Of a stretch of DNA of 49,268 nt, positions 23,605 to 32,901 are shown one piece after another. Under the pieces are notes generated by a model, which was not told where the DNA came from, did not search any database, and was given only the letters and a program-made list of their open reading frames with translations. Made by a program: the position numbers and the translations under genes. Within the stretch, counting starts at the first letter, position 1, and the number at the start of each line of letters is the position of its first letter. Source of the DNA: Acidobacteriota bacterium (GTDB lineage Bacteria; Acidobacteriota; Terriglobia; Bryobacterales; Bryobacteraceae); assembly GCA_947470805.1 (NCBI GenBank), contig CANIVU010000062.1:1-49268 (forward strand). The letters run 5' to 3'.

Positions 23605-25287
23605 TTAGGTATTGGTGACCATGTAATAGGCGACCGAGCCGCCCATCACGACCACACCGAGGACGATGGCTGTTGACCAGCCGAGGAGACCAACCCGCTT
23701 ACGGCGCTTCAAAACAATGTCCTCTTCAATCAAGGGCACGCAGCCAAGGACGGTCAGTTGCGTATACGCCCGAACGTCTTTCAGGTTCTTGAGCGTCGTG
23801 TCTTTCATCTCACGCACACCGACGGCGAGAAGGCCAAGCAGGAAACCGATCATCGTACCGGCGCCAATAATAAAGGCGCGTTTCGGTTCCGCCGGGGTCA
23901 CCGGGAGCGACGCCTGATCGATCAGATCGAGCGTTTCACCCTGTTTGTTGCGGATAATGGCGGTCCCGCGGGCGGAGTCATCCTGCTTAAATTTCAGGGA
24001 ATTGTAGGTTAACTTGGCTTGTTCGTAGTCGCGATTCAGCTGCGCTTGGGCCTGGCTTGAAAGAGGAGCAGCGGTAATCCGGCTCTGATAGCCTTTTGCC
24101 TGCTGACCGGCACGCACAATCTCTCCGTTAAGGTCCTGCAATTCCATGTTCTTGGCATTGATCATGGACTCGGCCTGCTTGATGTTGGCGTCGAGGGCTT
24201 GCATCTCACGGGTGACAACAACCCGGCGGGGCGCCTTGGTCTTGTCGTTCTGCGCGGCTTTCCGGGACTCCTCCGCCTGCGCTTCCTTTTCGTGACGAAC
24301 CAGCTCATCCCGCTGCCGGCGAAGCATGGAAAGGTTCGCTTCGACACGGCGCACGTCGGGGTGAGTGCTGGTGTACATCTCGCGGAACTGAACGAGCGAT
24401 TGCTCGGCAGCCGCCACTTCCCGTTCTTTGCGAAGCAGCTCTTCATTCTTCGCCATAGCGCGAGCCGGGTCCGCCGGGATGATGGACGCCACCTCCGTCG
24501 CCTTTACCAGCTGCTCACGCAGGATCCGGAGATTGGACTCCATCAGCAGCTTTTCCTGGTTTACGCGGCTGATCGAAGCATTCATTTGGGAAATTCGCTG
24601 ATCGAGCGAGTTCATCGCCGCGAAGTTGACGTTTTGATCCTCCGGCAACGTCCCAGTGTGTTCGATCCGGAACGCGGCCAATTTGGATTCAATTTCGTCC
24701 AACTTCTGCTTCGCCTTTTCCACTTCCTGCGTAAAGAAATCGGTTGTCGTCTGGCTCTGCGTGATCGTTTCCCGCTCGTTTTCGTTGATCAACCGGCTTA
24801 CGATGTCGCCGGTGACTTTCTGTGCCAGATAGCGATTCTCATAGTGAAACGAGACCGGGAAAGCGCCGACACGACTGGCGCCCTGCTGCAAATTCACCAC
24901 GCCAATTTTGATGTCCCGGTTCCGCATCTGCTCTACGACGTCCTGCATCGGCAGCCGGCGCCGCTCGCGCGGATATAGATCGTGCGTTTGGATAATGTTG
25001 GTTAACGTGCTGGTCGAAAGCACACCCTGAGCGATCGCGCTAATGCGCTCCGACAGGACTTGGTTCAGATTCGCCTGGACCAACCGGTCCGGCACTTGGG
25101 AGGAGGTAACGCGAATCAACGCGGAGGAAACGTAGGTGTCGGGCCAGAGAAACGCAACAACCGTCGAGACAACTACCCCAGCCCATAGAGGACCAAAAAT
25201 CCAGGTCCGGTGACGCCGAGTGATATCGACAAAATCCTCAAAATCCGGCGCCCGACGAGTGACTTCAAAACTATCTGTTGCTTGCAT
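23605..25287 (-). CDS. Wzz/GNVR-type polysaccharide co-polymerase
   Basis: 560 residues. A cytoplasmic N-terminus, a first membrane helix (about 33-52, WAGVVVSTVVAFLWPDTYVS), a long periplasmic coiled coil (QEVEKAKQKLDEIESKLAAF and onward), the C-terminal GNVR-like segment LPVTPAEPKRAFIIGAGTMI leading into a second helix, and a further C-terminal helix (WSTAIVLGVVVMGGSVAYY) after a basic stretch. It is the activator/scaffold of the BY-kinase downstream and sets export chain length. ATG 25287 has GAGGAG 11 bases upstream; a TTG nine bases earlier would be too close to it. No glycosyltransferases or Wzx/Wzy lie nearby. Confidence 0.87.
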   Translation of the reverse strand: MQATDSFEVTRRAPDFEDFVDITRRHRTWIFGPLWAGVVVSTVVAFLWPDTYVSSALIRVTSSQVPDRLVQANLNQVLSERISAIAQGVLSTSTLTNIIQTHDLYPRERRRLPMQDVVEQMRNRDIKIGVVNLQQGASRVGAFPVSFHYENRYLAQKVTGDIVSRLINENERETITQSQTTTDFFTQEVEKAKQKLDEIESKLAAFRIEHTGTLPEDQNVNFAAMNSLDQRISQMNASISRVNQEKLLMESNLRILREQLVKATEVASIIPADPARAMAKNEELLRKEREVAAAEQSLVQFREMYTSTHPDVRRVEANLSMLRRQRDELVRHEKEAQAEESRKAAQNDKTKAPRRVVVTREMQALDANIKQAESMINAKNMELQDLNGEIVRAGQQAKGYQSRITAAPLSSQAQAQLNRDYEQAKLTYNSLKFKQDDSARGTAIIRNKQGETLDLIDQASLPVTPAEPKRAFIIGAGTMIGFLLGLLAVGVREMKDTTLKNLKDVRAYTQLTVLGCVPLIEEDIVLKRRKRVGLLGWSTAIVLGVVVMGGSVAYYMVTNT

Positions 25288-25347
25288 CCGATCCAACGCT
25301 CCTCAAAATCGTTACTGCCCTACTCCACATTTCGGCTCAAACCGCGA

Positions 25348-25977
25348 CTACTTCACAATAATGTGATCGCCGTTTTCCACCAAAATGTTCTGGTCCATCT
25401 TCTTGCCATTGATCACTTCGTCGTAGTTAAACCGAATAATCTTACTTCCGCGCAAAATCGTGACCTTTTTCCGGTTCGCAAACTCCTGAAAACCGCCGGC
25501 CGCGTTGATCGCTTCCAAAATGGTCGTCGGCACCACAAGCGGCATCATTCCGGTACGTGCCACCTGGCCTACGAGGTAGTACTTCTTGCTGCCGACCCGG
25601 GAAAGGGATACCCCTACTTCAGGCTTGTTCACAAACTTCGAGTACATCTCGATCACTTTGGCCTGAACCTGCTCCGGCGTTAAGTCCGAAACAGCCAATT
25701 CTCCCGCCAACGGCAAAGTGATCCGCCCGTCGGGACGAACAACAAACTGCCCGGACAACTCCGGCTCACGCCACACGCGCACGGCGATCACATCTTCCGG
25801 CCCAACACGGTAGCTCTTTGGATCGACAGGCATCGACGGAGCATCGGCCGCCGGCAGATCCGCCGCCGGATTGGCCGCCGGCTTCGGCGGATCCTGTACT
25901 TTGGATTTCGCGTCCTGGCCCCAGCAGCCGACCGCCATGGTCAGGCTTAAAGCAATCAAAACGAAGAACTTCTGCAT
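25348..25977 (-). CDS. polysaccharide export outer-membrane protein (Wza-like)
   Basis: 209 residues. A signal peptide (MQKFFVLIALSLTMAVGCWG) holds a possible lipoprotein Cys at AVGC. A Poly_export domain follows (SYRVGPEDVIAVRVWREPEL, RPDGRITLPLAGELAV) and one SLBB domain (YYLVGQVARTGMMPLVVPTTILEAINAAGGF is its region; key core LEAINAAGGF). Wza-type proteins form the outer-membrane polysaccharide channel. At this length it has one SLBB and no long C-terminal helix, like short export proteins. GGAG five bases upstream supports ATG 25977; ATGs at 25989 and 25998 are in frame. First gene of the export cassette. Confidence 0.87.
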   Translation of the reverse strand: MQKFFVLIALSLTMAVGCWGQDAKSKVQDPPKPAANPAADLPAADAPSMPVDPKSYRVGPEDVIAVRVWREPELSGQFVVRPDGRITLPLAGELAVSDLTPEQVQAKVIEMYSKFVNKPEVGVSLSRVGSKKYYLVGQVARTGMMPLVVPTTILEAINAAGGFQEFANRKKVTILRGSKIIRFNYDEVINGKKMDQNILVENGDHIIVK

Positions 25978-26151
25978 TGAGCTCCGCATCTCTTCCATAT
26001 CTCCGTGTGTCGATGGCACTAGTAGAAGCCCCCAGTACCGCTGGGACTCCACAATCCATTATCGACTTTTTATTGTAGCTCAGTAGGGTACTTGTGCATT
26101 TCATACCCCGTACGGGCTAAACTTTTTGCTTGGTACGGAATACAAAACGAC

Positions 26152-26562
26152 ATGGCTTACTTCCTGGCAAAAACTGACCCCGAAACCTACTCCATCGAGG
26201 ACTTCATTCGCGAAAAACGAACCACCTGGGACGGCGTCACGAATCCCCTGGCTGCTCGGCACATCTCTACGATGGCGAAAGGCGACATAGTGTTTCTCTA
26301 TCATTCGATGGGGGACTCGGCGGTGGTCGGCCTGGCGAAGGTGGATTCGGCGCCCCGACTGGATTCGAAGAACCCCAAATCCTGGGTTGTTGACATGAAG
26401 TTTGTCTCCCGCCTGGACCCGCCCACCTCGCTACGCGTCATCAAAGATTCAGGGCTATTCCCCACCTTCGATCTGGTTCGCAACAGCCGCCTGTCGACAA
26501 TGCCCTGCCCTGACGACTTCGTCGAATGGCTCCGCTCCCGCTATCCAAAGGCGAAGATTTAG
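26152..26562 (+). CDS. EVE-domain protein
   Basis: 136 residues forming a complete EVE (PUA-like) domain: MAYFLAKTDPETYSIEDF, TTWDGVTNPLAARHI, MAKGDIVFLYHSM, AVVGLAKVDSAP and WVVDMKFVSRL. EVE domains bind modified bases in RNA or DNA; the homologous human THYN1 and bacterial proteins are thought to recognise methylated or hydroxymethylated nucleotides. The start at ATG 26152 begins exactly at the domain; an in-frame upstream start adds residues with no family counterpart. The 3' end overlaps the convergent maf gene by three bases (TTA/TAG). Confidence 0.88.
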   Translation: MAYFLAKTDPETYSIEDFIREKRTTWDGVTNPLAARHISTMAKGDIVFLYHSMGDSAVVGLAKVDSAPRLDSKNPKSWVVDMKFVSRLDPPTSLRVIKDSGLFPTFDLVRNSRLSTMPCPDDFVEWLRSRYPKAKI

Positions 26563-27113
26563 AGAAGACCCATCTTTCCCAAATACCGGCAGACCAGCGA
26601 CACCGGTAGCCCGACAACATTGAAATAGCACCCTTCGATACTGGTGATGTAGCGGGACGCCAGCCCTTGGATACCGTAGGCCCCCGCTTTATCCATCGGC
26701 TCGCCGGTGGCGACGTAGGCGTCAATTTCCGCCGCGCTCATCGGCGCAAAATGGACGCGCGTCACCGAAGCGTCGATGAACAAATCCTGCCGGTATCGGA
26801 GGCAGATTCCGGTGATCACCTCATGCGAACGTCCGGCCAGGGCGGTCAACATACGGACAGCATCGGCGGCGTCCACAGGCTTGCTCAGGATCTCCTCGCC
26901 CAAAACCACCGTCGTATCGGCGGCCAGAACGCACTCCTCGGCACCGCGAGGCACCGCCATTGCCTTCCGCGCCGCCAACCGCCGGACATACTGCTGCGGC
27001 GCTTCGCCGTCCTGGACGGATTCGTCGATATCGGCGGTGTGAACCACGAAGGAAATCCCTGCCCGTTCAAGGAGTTCGCGGCGACGAGGGGACTGGGAGG
27101 CGAGTACAATCAT
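26559..27113 (-). CDS. maf: Maf-family nucleoside-triphosphate pyrophosphatase
   Basis: 184 residues with the Maf signatures: opening LASQSPRRRELLERAG, DIDES, ARKAMAV, VLAADTTVVLGEEILSKP, AGRSHEVITG, and the closing DKAGAYGIQGLASRYITSIEGCYFNVVGLP. These enzymes hydrolyse non-canonical or modified nucleotides (YhdE type: dTTP/UTP and m5U forms) and influence septation. The Ser and Arg of SQSPRR and the Asp in AADTTV are the known catalytic residues. Divergent from the TonB-dependent receptor (37 bases between starts). Confidence 0.92.
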   Translation of the reverse strand: MIVLASQSPRRRELLERAGISFVVHTADIDESVQDGEAPQQYVRRLAARKAMAVPRGAEECVLAADTTVVLGEEILSKPVDAADAVRMLTALAGRSHEVITGICLRYRQDLFIDASVTRVHFAPMSAAEIDAYVATGEPMDKAGAYGIQGLASRYITSIEGCYFNVVGLPVSLVCRYLGKMGLL

Positions 27114-27150
27114 GCGTTTTCCATGGTACGTCGATTGTTAGAATGATGGG

Positions 27151-30100
27151 ATGAATAGACGGGGTATCGTGGCGATTCTCGCCCTCTTTTGCTTAGCAGT
27201 ATCCGCTTTTCCGCAAGGAACCACCTCCCGGTTGTTGGGCGTCGTTACCGACTCCAGCGGCGCCGCCGTGGCCAACGCAAATGTAACGCTCACCAACGAA
27301 GGCACCGCGGCAGCCTTCGCCTCCACCACCGGGGCCAACGGCGCCTATGCCTTCGAATCCATCCAGCCCGGAACCTACGCGCTGACCGTGGAAGCCAGCG
27401 GCTTTAAGAAATTTTCGGCCAAGGGCAATCGCGTCACCATCGGCCAGCCGACGACGTTGAATCTCGCCTTACAACTCGGCACCGTGACCGAAGTCGTCGA
27501 AGTCTCCGGCGCCGCCGAAGTGGTGCAGACGGCGACCTCCGGCAACCACGGCCAACTCCTCGAAGAAAAGACGATCAAAGATCTTCCCATCGTCGGCACG
27601 CGCGGCCGCAATCCGCTGCAGTTGCTCGAAATTCAGCCCGGCGTCGTCAGCGGCGCCAACACCGGCGGCGGCGTCCATATCCACGGCGCACGCGACCGTT
27701 CCTGGAACTTTACCCTCGATGGCATCGATGTCAATGAGACCTCCGCCGGCGGATCGAACTTCACGCCGCTGCGCCCCAATCCCGATATGCTCGCCGAGTT
27801 CCGCGTGCTCACCGGCAACTTCACGGCCGACTCCGGCCGCAACTCCGGCGGCCAGGTGGCCATGGTCACCAAGTCCGGCACCAACGAACTGCACGGCTCC
27901 GGCTTCTGGCTCTATCGCACCCCGCGCTTCAACGCCAATGAGTGGGAGAGCAACCTGAACGCCATCGGCAAGCGCCAGTTTGTCCAGCACATTTTCGGCG
28001 GTTCGCTCGGTGGAGCCATCGTCAAGAACAAGACGTTCTTCTTCGCGAATGGTCAGGGCTTGAAGGCGCTCGAAACCGCCATCGTCACCCGCACTGTCTA
28101 TACCCAGCAGGCGCGGCAAGGCCTGTTCCGCTACATGAGCAACGGCACGCGCAACCTGCCCGCCGGCGTCGCCGGAGCCAGCGTCGACTTTTCCGGCAAC
28201 CCCACGAACGCGGGCGCGGTGAAGAGCTACAACATGTTCACGAACGATCCATCGCGCGCCGGTCAGGATAAGACCATTGCCGCGCTGATCGCCCAGACCC
28301 CGCTCCCCAACCGCTTCGATTTCGGCGACGGGCTCAACACCGCCGGCTACAATTTCACGGCCCCGCAGTTTGAGCGGCAGAACGACATCGTAGCGAAGGT
28401 CGACCACATCTTCGACAACCAGAACACCATCTATATCCGCTACGCCTTCGGCCGCCAGGACTCCAACTGCGACCGCGCCAACGGCGGCCAACCGCTCTTC
28501 CCCGGCGCCACCTGCCTGGTGAATACCGAGCGCACGCCGCGCAACATGGCTGTCAACTGGCGTACGAACCCGACGCCGACCATCACCAACGAATTCGTGA
28601 TCGGCTTCAACTCCTTCGGCTTCATCTTTGATCAGCCGCTGGCGTCGTTGAACAACTACTCTCTCTCCGGCGCCCCGGTCACCGTGTTGACCGACTACTC
28701 CTTCGGCAACAACCGCTCCGTGCGCACCGCCCAGTTCGTCGACAACTTCTCCTGGATCAAAGGCAAGCACTCCATCAAGTTCGGCACCAACGTGCGCCTG
28801 CAGCGCCAGGTGGACGACCGCGGCACCGTCGGCGGGTTAAACGCCAATCCGTCGGTGAATTTCTCCACCGCCATCAACCCGGTGGATCCGGCCACCTTCG
28901 GCATCCCGGCCGATATCAACACCGGCTTCGACCGTCCGGCGCTCCAGTCGAACATCAACTTCCTGCTCGGCCGCGTCGGCCAGCGCTCCGTCGGCTTCGT
29001 GTCGCAGAACGACAAGTTCGTCCCCGGGCGCTTCGCCTTCGTCACCGACTACCCGGAAATCGACCTCTACATCCAGGACAACTGGAAGGTGAAGAAGAAT
29101 CTGACCATCGATTTCGGCCTGCGATGGGAAGGCAAGATGGCGGCCAGCAACCCAGACAACCGCATCCGCCGTCCCGATGCGCCCTTCGTCGCAGGCGCGC
29201 CCGGAACCACCTCCGCCAAGTGGATCAACAGCAAGCTCTACGATAGCGACCTGAATAACTTCGGCCCCTCCATCGGCTTTGCCTGGGATCCGTTCGGCAC
29301 CGGCAAAACGTCCATCCGCTCCAACTTCAGGACGGCTTTCGACCGCATCCCGACGTTCCTGTTCGCCTCGGCCATCTTCCCCAATATGCCGGGCGAGACG
29401 ATCGGCATCTCCGATCAGACCTATGGCCAGGGTGGTGGCCGGTTGGCTGGATTGCAGCCGATCGCGCCGCCGTCGGTGGCGCCGTCGTCGCTCTCCCAGC
29501 CCGCCGCGTTCAGCAACAACAGCGTCACGACCGTGGACCCGAACTTCCGTTCGGCCGTCACCAATCAATGGTCGCTGTCGCTGCAGCGCGAAGTGTTTAA
29601 GAGGACGGTCGTTGAGGTGAGCTACTTCGGCCGCCGCGGCTACGGGCTGATGGGCGCCTACAACCCCAACCAGACCGAGATCTACAAGAACGGCTTTCTG
29701 CAGGGTTTCAATGAGGTGAAGGCGGGTGGAGAGTCGGCCACGCTCAACCGCGTGCTTGCCGCCGACACCCGCATCAATGCCGGGGAGACTGCCTCCCGGA
29801 TGATCCGCCGCCTGTTCCCGAACGATCTGACAAACAATAACGTTGGCGGTCTGGCCGCCAACTTCGCCTCCCGCATTCAGGGTGGCCGCTCGGTCACGGA
29901 CCTCTCCGGCGCCGGTCCGTTCTTCTTCTACGGGTTCCCGCAGTTCAGCTCCGCCGGCACGGCGACGATTGACTCGAACGACTTCTCCACCTACAACGGC
30001 CTCGAGTTGCTGGTCGAGCGCCGGTTCTCCTCGAACCTGTTCGTGAACGCCAACTATACGTTCTCGAAGTCGCTCGATACGCGCAGCTTCGATCCCGCGT

Positions 30101-30762
30101 TCACCGTCGCCAGCACCGGCGCCGGCCAGAGCGCGTCGTCGACGCCGTTCGACATTAACAACCGCCGCTTGAACTACGCCCGCAGCGATTTCGACCGGAC
30201 CCATACGTTCAAGTCGACTTTCAGCTACGATCTGCCCTTCGGCCGCGGTCAACGGTTCGGCTCCGGTTCCGGACGCATGATGAACTACGCCATCGGCGGC
30301 TGGCGTATGGCCGGGATCTTCACGCTCACCTCGGGCCGGCCGTTTACGGTCTATTCGGGGCAGAACACGGCGTCGAACGTCGTCAATTCGCTGGCCGATT
30401 GCAACGGCTGCACGCGGAAAGATGGCGCGGCGCTTACCGATCCAGGTACCGGATTCGTCTTCTACTTCGACCAGGCGCAGCGCAGCAAGTTCTCCATCCC
30501 GGCGACCGGGTCGCTCGGGAACACGTCGCGGAACTTCTTTGAAAGTTCGCGCTTCGTGAACTTCGACGCGTCGTTCGCCAAGAACCTGAAACTGACCGAA
30601 AAATTCAACATGGAGATCCGCGCCGACGTCACCAACCTGACCAATACGCCCACCTTCGGATTTCCGACAACGACCTACACCTCGGCCACCTTCGGGCGCA
30701 TTCGGGATACGGTACTGAGTTCGTCGCGGAAGATCCAGTTGGGCGCACGGTTCTCTTTCTGA
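27151..30762 (+). CDS. TonB-dependent-receptor-like outer-membrane protein with carboxypeptidase-regulatory N-domain (Oar-like)
   Basis: 1203 residues: a signal peptide (about 1-22), a carboxypeptidase-regulatory-like beta domain (about 27-105, RLLGVVTDSSGAAVANANVT to FKKFSAKGN), a plug region (LDGIDVNETSAGG, SGGQVAMVTKSGTNELHG) and a large TonB-receptor barrel with many aromatic strands, ending KIQLGARFSF with a terminal Phe. Proteins of this build are very abundant in Acidobacteriota and are thought to import or bind polymeric substrates. The next gene overlaps as TGATG. Codon use is C-ending and differs from the G-ending style of the genes at 200-9000. A TAGAAT hexamer ends six bases before the ATG. 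Confidence 0.9.
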   Translation: MNRRGIVAILALFCLAVSAFPQGTTSRLLGVVTDSSGAAVANANVTLTNEGTAAAFASTTGANGAYAFESIQPGTYALTVEASGFKKFSAKGNRVTIGQPTTLNLALQLGTVTEVVEVSGAAEVVQTATSGNHGQLLEEKTIKDLPIVGTRGRNPLQLLEIQPGVVSGANTGGGVHIHGARDRSWNFTLDGIDVNETSAGGSNFTPLRPNPDMLAEFRVLTGNFTADSGRNSGGQVAMVTKSGTNELHGSGFWLYRTPRFNANEWESNLNAIGKRQFVQHIFGGSLGGAIVKNKTFFFANGQGLKALETAIVTRTVYTQQARQGLFRYMSNGTRNLPAGVAGASVDFSGNPTNAGAVKSYNMFTNDPSRAGQDKTIAALIAQTPLPNRFDFGDGLNTAGYNFTAPQFERQNDIVAKVDHIFDNQNTIYIRYAFGRQDSNCDRANGGQPLFPGATCLVNTERTPRNMAVNWRTNPTPTITNEFVIGFNSFGFIFDQPLASLNNYSLSGAPVTVLTDYSFGNNRSVRTAQFVDNFSWIKGKHSIKFGTNVRLQRQVDDRGTVGGLNANPSVNFSTAINPVDPATFGIPADINTGFDRPALQSNINFLLGRVGQRSVGFVSQNDKFVPGRFAFVTDYPEIDLYIQDNWKVKKNLTIDFGLRWEGKMAASNPDNRIRRPDAPFVAGAPGTTSAKWINSKLYDSDLNNFGPSIGFAWDPFGTGKTSIRSNFRTAFDRIPTFLFASAIFPNMPGETIGISDQTYGQGGGRLAGLQPIAPPSVAPSSLSQPAAFSNNSVTTVDPNFRSAVTNQWSLSLQREVFKRTVVEVSYFGRRGYGLMGAYNPNQTEIYKNGFLQGFNEVKAGGESATLNRVLAADTRINAGETASRMIRRLFPNDLTNNNVGGLAANFASRIQGGRSVTDLSGAGPFFFYGFPQFSSAGTATIDSNDFSTYNGLELLVERRFSSNLFVNANYTFSKSLDTRSFDPAFTVASTGAGQSASSTPFDINNRRLNYARSDFDRTHTFKSTFSYDLPFGRGQRFGSGSGRMMNYAIGGWRMAGIFTLTSGRPFTVYSGQNTASNVVNSLADCNGCTRKDGAALTDPGTGFVFYFDQAQRSKFSIPATGSLGNTSRNFFESSRFVNFDASFAKNLKLTEKFNMEIRADVTNLTNTPTFGFPTTTYTSATFGRIRDTVLSSSRKIQLGARFSF

Positions 30763-31352
30763 TGATTGAAAAACCCAAAGGAACCTACTGCCGGGTCGCC
30801 ATTGGCGACCCGCTGCATGGGCCCTATCACGATCTGGAGTATGGCTTTCCTGTGTCGAGCGATGAGGCGTTCTTCGAGCGTCTCGTCCTAGAAATCAATC
30901 AAGCTGGGCTCAGTTGGGCGACCATCCTGCGGAAACGGGAGGGGTTTCGGACCGCCTATCGGGGCTTTGATCTCGATACCGTGGCTGCTTTCGGGGACGA
31001 GGACGTGGCCCGGTTGCTGGCCGATGCGTCGATTATCCGGAATCGCTTGAAGGTAGAGGCGGCGATCTCGAACGCCAAACGCCTCCAGGAGATCCGGGAA
31101 ACCGATGGGTCGTTCCGCGCCTGGCTCGACCGCCATCATCCCCGCGATAAACAGGAGTGGGTGAAACTGTTCAAGAAAACCTTCCGATTTACGGGAGGGG
31201 AGATCGTCGGCGAGTTTCTCCTGAGCAGCGGGTATCTCGCTGGGGCTCACCACGAGAACTGCCCTGTTTTTGAACAGGTTCTGGCAAAAAAACCGGCGTG
31301 GACGTTGGAACACTTGTGCTACGAAGCGGATCGATCAGTTATCATAACGTAA
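30762..31352 (+). CDS. tag: DNA-3-methyladenine glycosylase I
   Basis: 196 residues of the TagI family: YCRVAIGDPLHGPYHDLEYG, INQAGLSWATILRKREGFR, FDLDTVAAFGDEDV, ASIIRNRLKVEAAISNAKRL and the C-terminal HENC zinc-site segment with a preceding GAHH. It excises 3-methyladenine from DNA in base-excision repair. Cys10 (YCR), the early His and the C-terminal His and Cys match the known zinc ligands. The usual GFxFxGPTxxYxFMQ motif is altered to FRFTGGEIVGEFLLSS. Its ATG lies in a TGATG overlap with the receptor gene, an unlikely functional pairing but a sign of cotranscription. Confidence 0.88.
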   Translation: MIEKPKGTYCRVAIGDPLHGPYHDLEYGFPVSSDEAFFERLVLEINQAGLSWATILRKREGFRTAYRGFDLDTVAAFGDEDVARLLADASIIRNRLKVEAAISNAKRLQEIRETDGSFRAWLDRHHPRDKQEWVKLFKKTFRFTGGEIVGEFLLSSGYLAGAHHENCPVFEQVLAKKPAWTLEHLCYEADRSVIIT

Positions 31353-31560
31353 GTGTTGCTGGGAGGCCTGTACGTCCGCTCGTAGTTCGTTCCTACCTTT
31401 TTTTCTTGCTCCAATCCTGTTAGTCACGTCGAATGGTTGTTCGCAAACCCCTAAGGAAGCGACCAATCCAGTAGATGCCAGCAGTAAGAACCGGGCCTTC
31501 AATGATGCCGCACGGTTCCTGGCCGGCCTGCCTTCGACGCCGGGGAGCGGCTACGCCGCT

Positions 31561-32535
31561 TTGGAGAAAACCGAAGCCTGGCAGAAATTTGCCGGAGAGA
31601 TGGACGCCGCCTGGCAGCGCGCTCAGGAAAAGCGTCTGAAACCGGTGCAGGAGTTCCAAGCCAAGGAACTCGGTGGCGCCAACGCCAAAAGTGGCTTTGT
31701 TTTCTACCCGTTCAGCGGTCCGGACGTGATGTACATGCAGGGGTTCTATCCGAATGGGAACGTCTATGTCCTGGCCGGATTGGAAATGCCGGGCACCATT
31801 TTGGAACCGGCCGCCTACGAAGCCAAGGACCTGGAAGTGCAGCTCGACGGGCTCCGCGAAGGGATTTCGTCGTTGTTTGAGCGGAGTTTCTTCGTGACCG
31901 GCGAAATGTCGCGCCAGTTGCGCGGCCAGAAGGTGGATGGCGTGTTGCCGGTGATCCTGACGCTGCTCGCGCGGACCGGGAATACGATTGAAAACGTGCG
32001 GAATGTGGAGATTGGCGACGACGGGAAGCTGGTCGAGTTGGCGCAGGCCAAACCGAAAAAGCAGCCGCCTCCGGGGGACAAACCGGACGGGTTGGAGGTC
32101 GTTTACCACAAGAATGGTGATCAAAAACAGCGCAAAGTGTACTACTTTCGCCTCGATTTAGGCCCTGGATTGGACAAAAACGAGTCGTTTTTGACGTTCT
32201 CTTCGAGCTTTGGGAAGCCGGAAACGCTCATCAAGAGCGCCTCCTTCCTCCTGCACTGGAAGCAGTTCATCAAGCTGCGCGACTATATCGTTGCCAACTC
32301 GACGCAGATCGTGCAGGACGACACCGGGATTCGCTACGAGATCTTCCGGAAGAACAACTGGAAGGTTCGGTTGTACGGGGCCTATGGCCGTCCGGACCGG
32401 CCGTTCCAGTCGCAGTATCAGAACGATATGCGCGATGCGTTTGAGGAGCCGGGGCGGGCGAAACCGCTCGGGTTTTCGATGGGATACGGAACGGGACGGC
32501 GGGCGTCCCACGTCATCGTAGCGGAACGGCCTTAG
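31561..32535 (+). CDS. hypothetical (probable lipoprotein), N-terminus unresolved
   Basis: At least 324 residues, unknown family. It contains KSGFVFYPFSGPDVMYMQGF, LFERSFFVTGEMSRQL, VLPVILTLLARTGNTIENV and a C-terminal YGAYGRPDRPFQSQYQNDM. The open frame extends upstream to 31348 and reads FLPFFLAPILLVTSNGCSQ, a lipoprotein-like signal with Cys in SNGC, yet has no ATG, GTG or TTG before TTG 31561. A T run of seven at 31398-31404 sits just before that segment; if it held eight, a GTG at 31316 would join in frame. Thus the start here is the first legal codon, but the true protein probably begins near 31316-31420. The stop precedes the flagellar operon by 30 bases. Confidence 0.5.
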   Translation: MEKTEAWQKFAGEMDAAWQRAQEKRLKPVQEFQAKELGGANAKSGFVFYPFSGPDVMYMQGFYPNGNVYVLAGLEMPGTILEPAAYEAKDLEVQLDGLREGISSLFERSFFVTGEMSRQLRGQKVDGVLPVILTLLARTGNTIENVRNVEIGDDGKLVELAQAKPKKQPPPGDKPDGLEVVYHKNGDQKQRKVYYFRLDLGPGLDKNESFLTFSSSFGKPETLIKSASFLLHWKQFIKLRDYIVANSTQIVQDDTGIRYEIFRKNNWKVRLYGAYGRPDRPFQSQYQNDMRDAFEEPGRAKPLGFSMGYGTGRRASHVIVAERP

Positions 32536-32538
32536 TTT

Positions 32539-32553
32539 TGGCGGTTAACGTGC
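32539..32553 (+). promoter_or_regulatory. candidate sigma-54 promoter for the flagellar operon
   Basis: TGGCGGTTAACGTGC has the GG and GC of a -24/-12 promoter 12 bases apart, differing from TGGCAC-N5-TTGC at three positions. The implied transcript start is at about 32565, next to the flgB ATG. Tentative. Confidence 0.3.
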
Positions 32554-32565
32554 TGAGAGATAAGC

Positions 32566-32901
32566 ATGTTGGACCGAATCGCCGCAAAACATGAGCATTA
32601 TCTCGACCTGCTGAGTACCCGGCAGAAGCTGGTGGCGTCGAATTTGGCAAACGCCGAGACGCCTGGGTATGTCACCAAGGACATCGATTTCCAGCAGGAG
32701 TTCCTGACCCTCACCAAGGGTCAGGCCCCCACCGTGCAGGAGCCGGAGGGGCTGGAAACCCGCAACGACGGCAACAACGTCAGCCTGGAGCGCGAGGCGC
32801 GGCTGCTGTCGGAAAACGCCCTGCGTTTTCAGCTAGTTAGCATGATGGCGAAGGGGCAGTTCCGGGCCGTGCGGTCGGCGCTGCAGGAAGGGCGTGGGTA
32901 A
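32566..32901 (+). CDS. flgB: flagellar basal-body rod protein FlgB
   Basis: 111 residues, the usual short FlgB length. The N-terminal helix runs into LVASNLANAETPGYVTKDID, the classic rod-protein motif, and the C-terminal helix contains ALRFQLVSMMAKGQFRAVRS. FlgB is the proximal rod subunit, exported through the flagellar type III apparatus. First gene of flgB-flgC-fliE-fliF-fliG-fliH-fliI-fliJ. Its stop overlaps the flgC start by one base (TAATG). Confidence 0.92.
   Translation: MLDRIAAKHEHYLDLLSTRQKLVASNLANAETPGYVTKDIDFQQEFLTLTKGQAPTVQEPEGLETRNDGNNVSLEREARLLSENALRFQLVSMMAKGQFRAVRSALQEGRG

Noticed and set aside
27469-30252. Long minus-strand open frames across the receptor gene
   Set aside because: Shadows of the receptor; no start signal, no recognisable domain.
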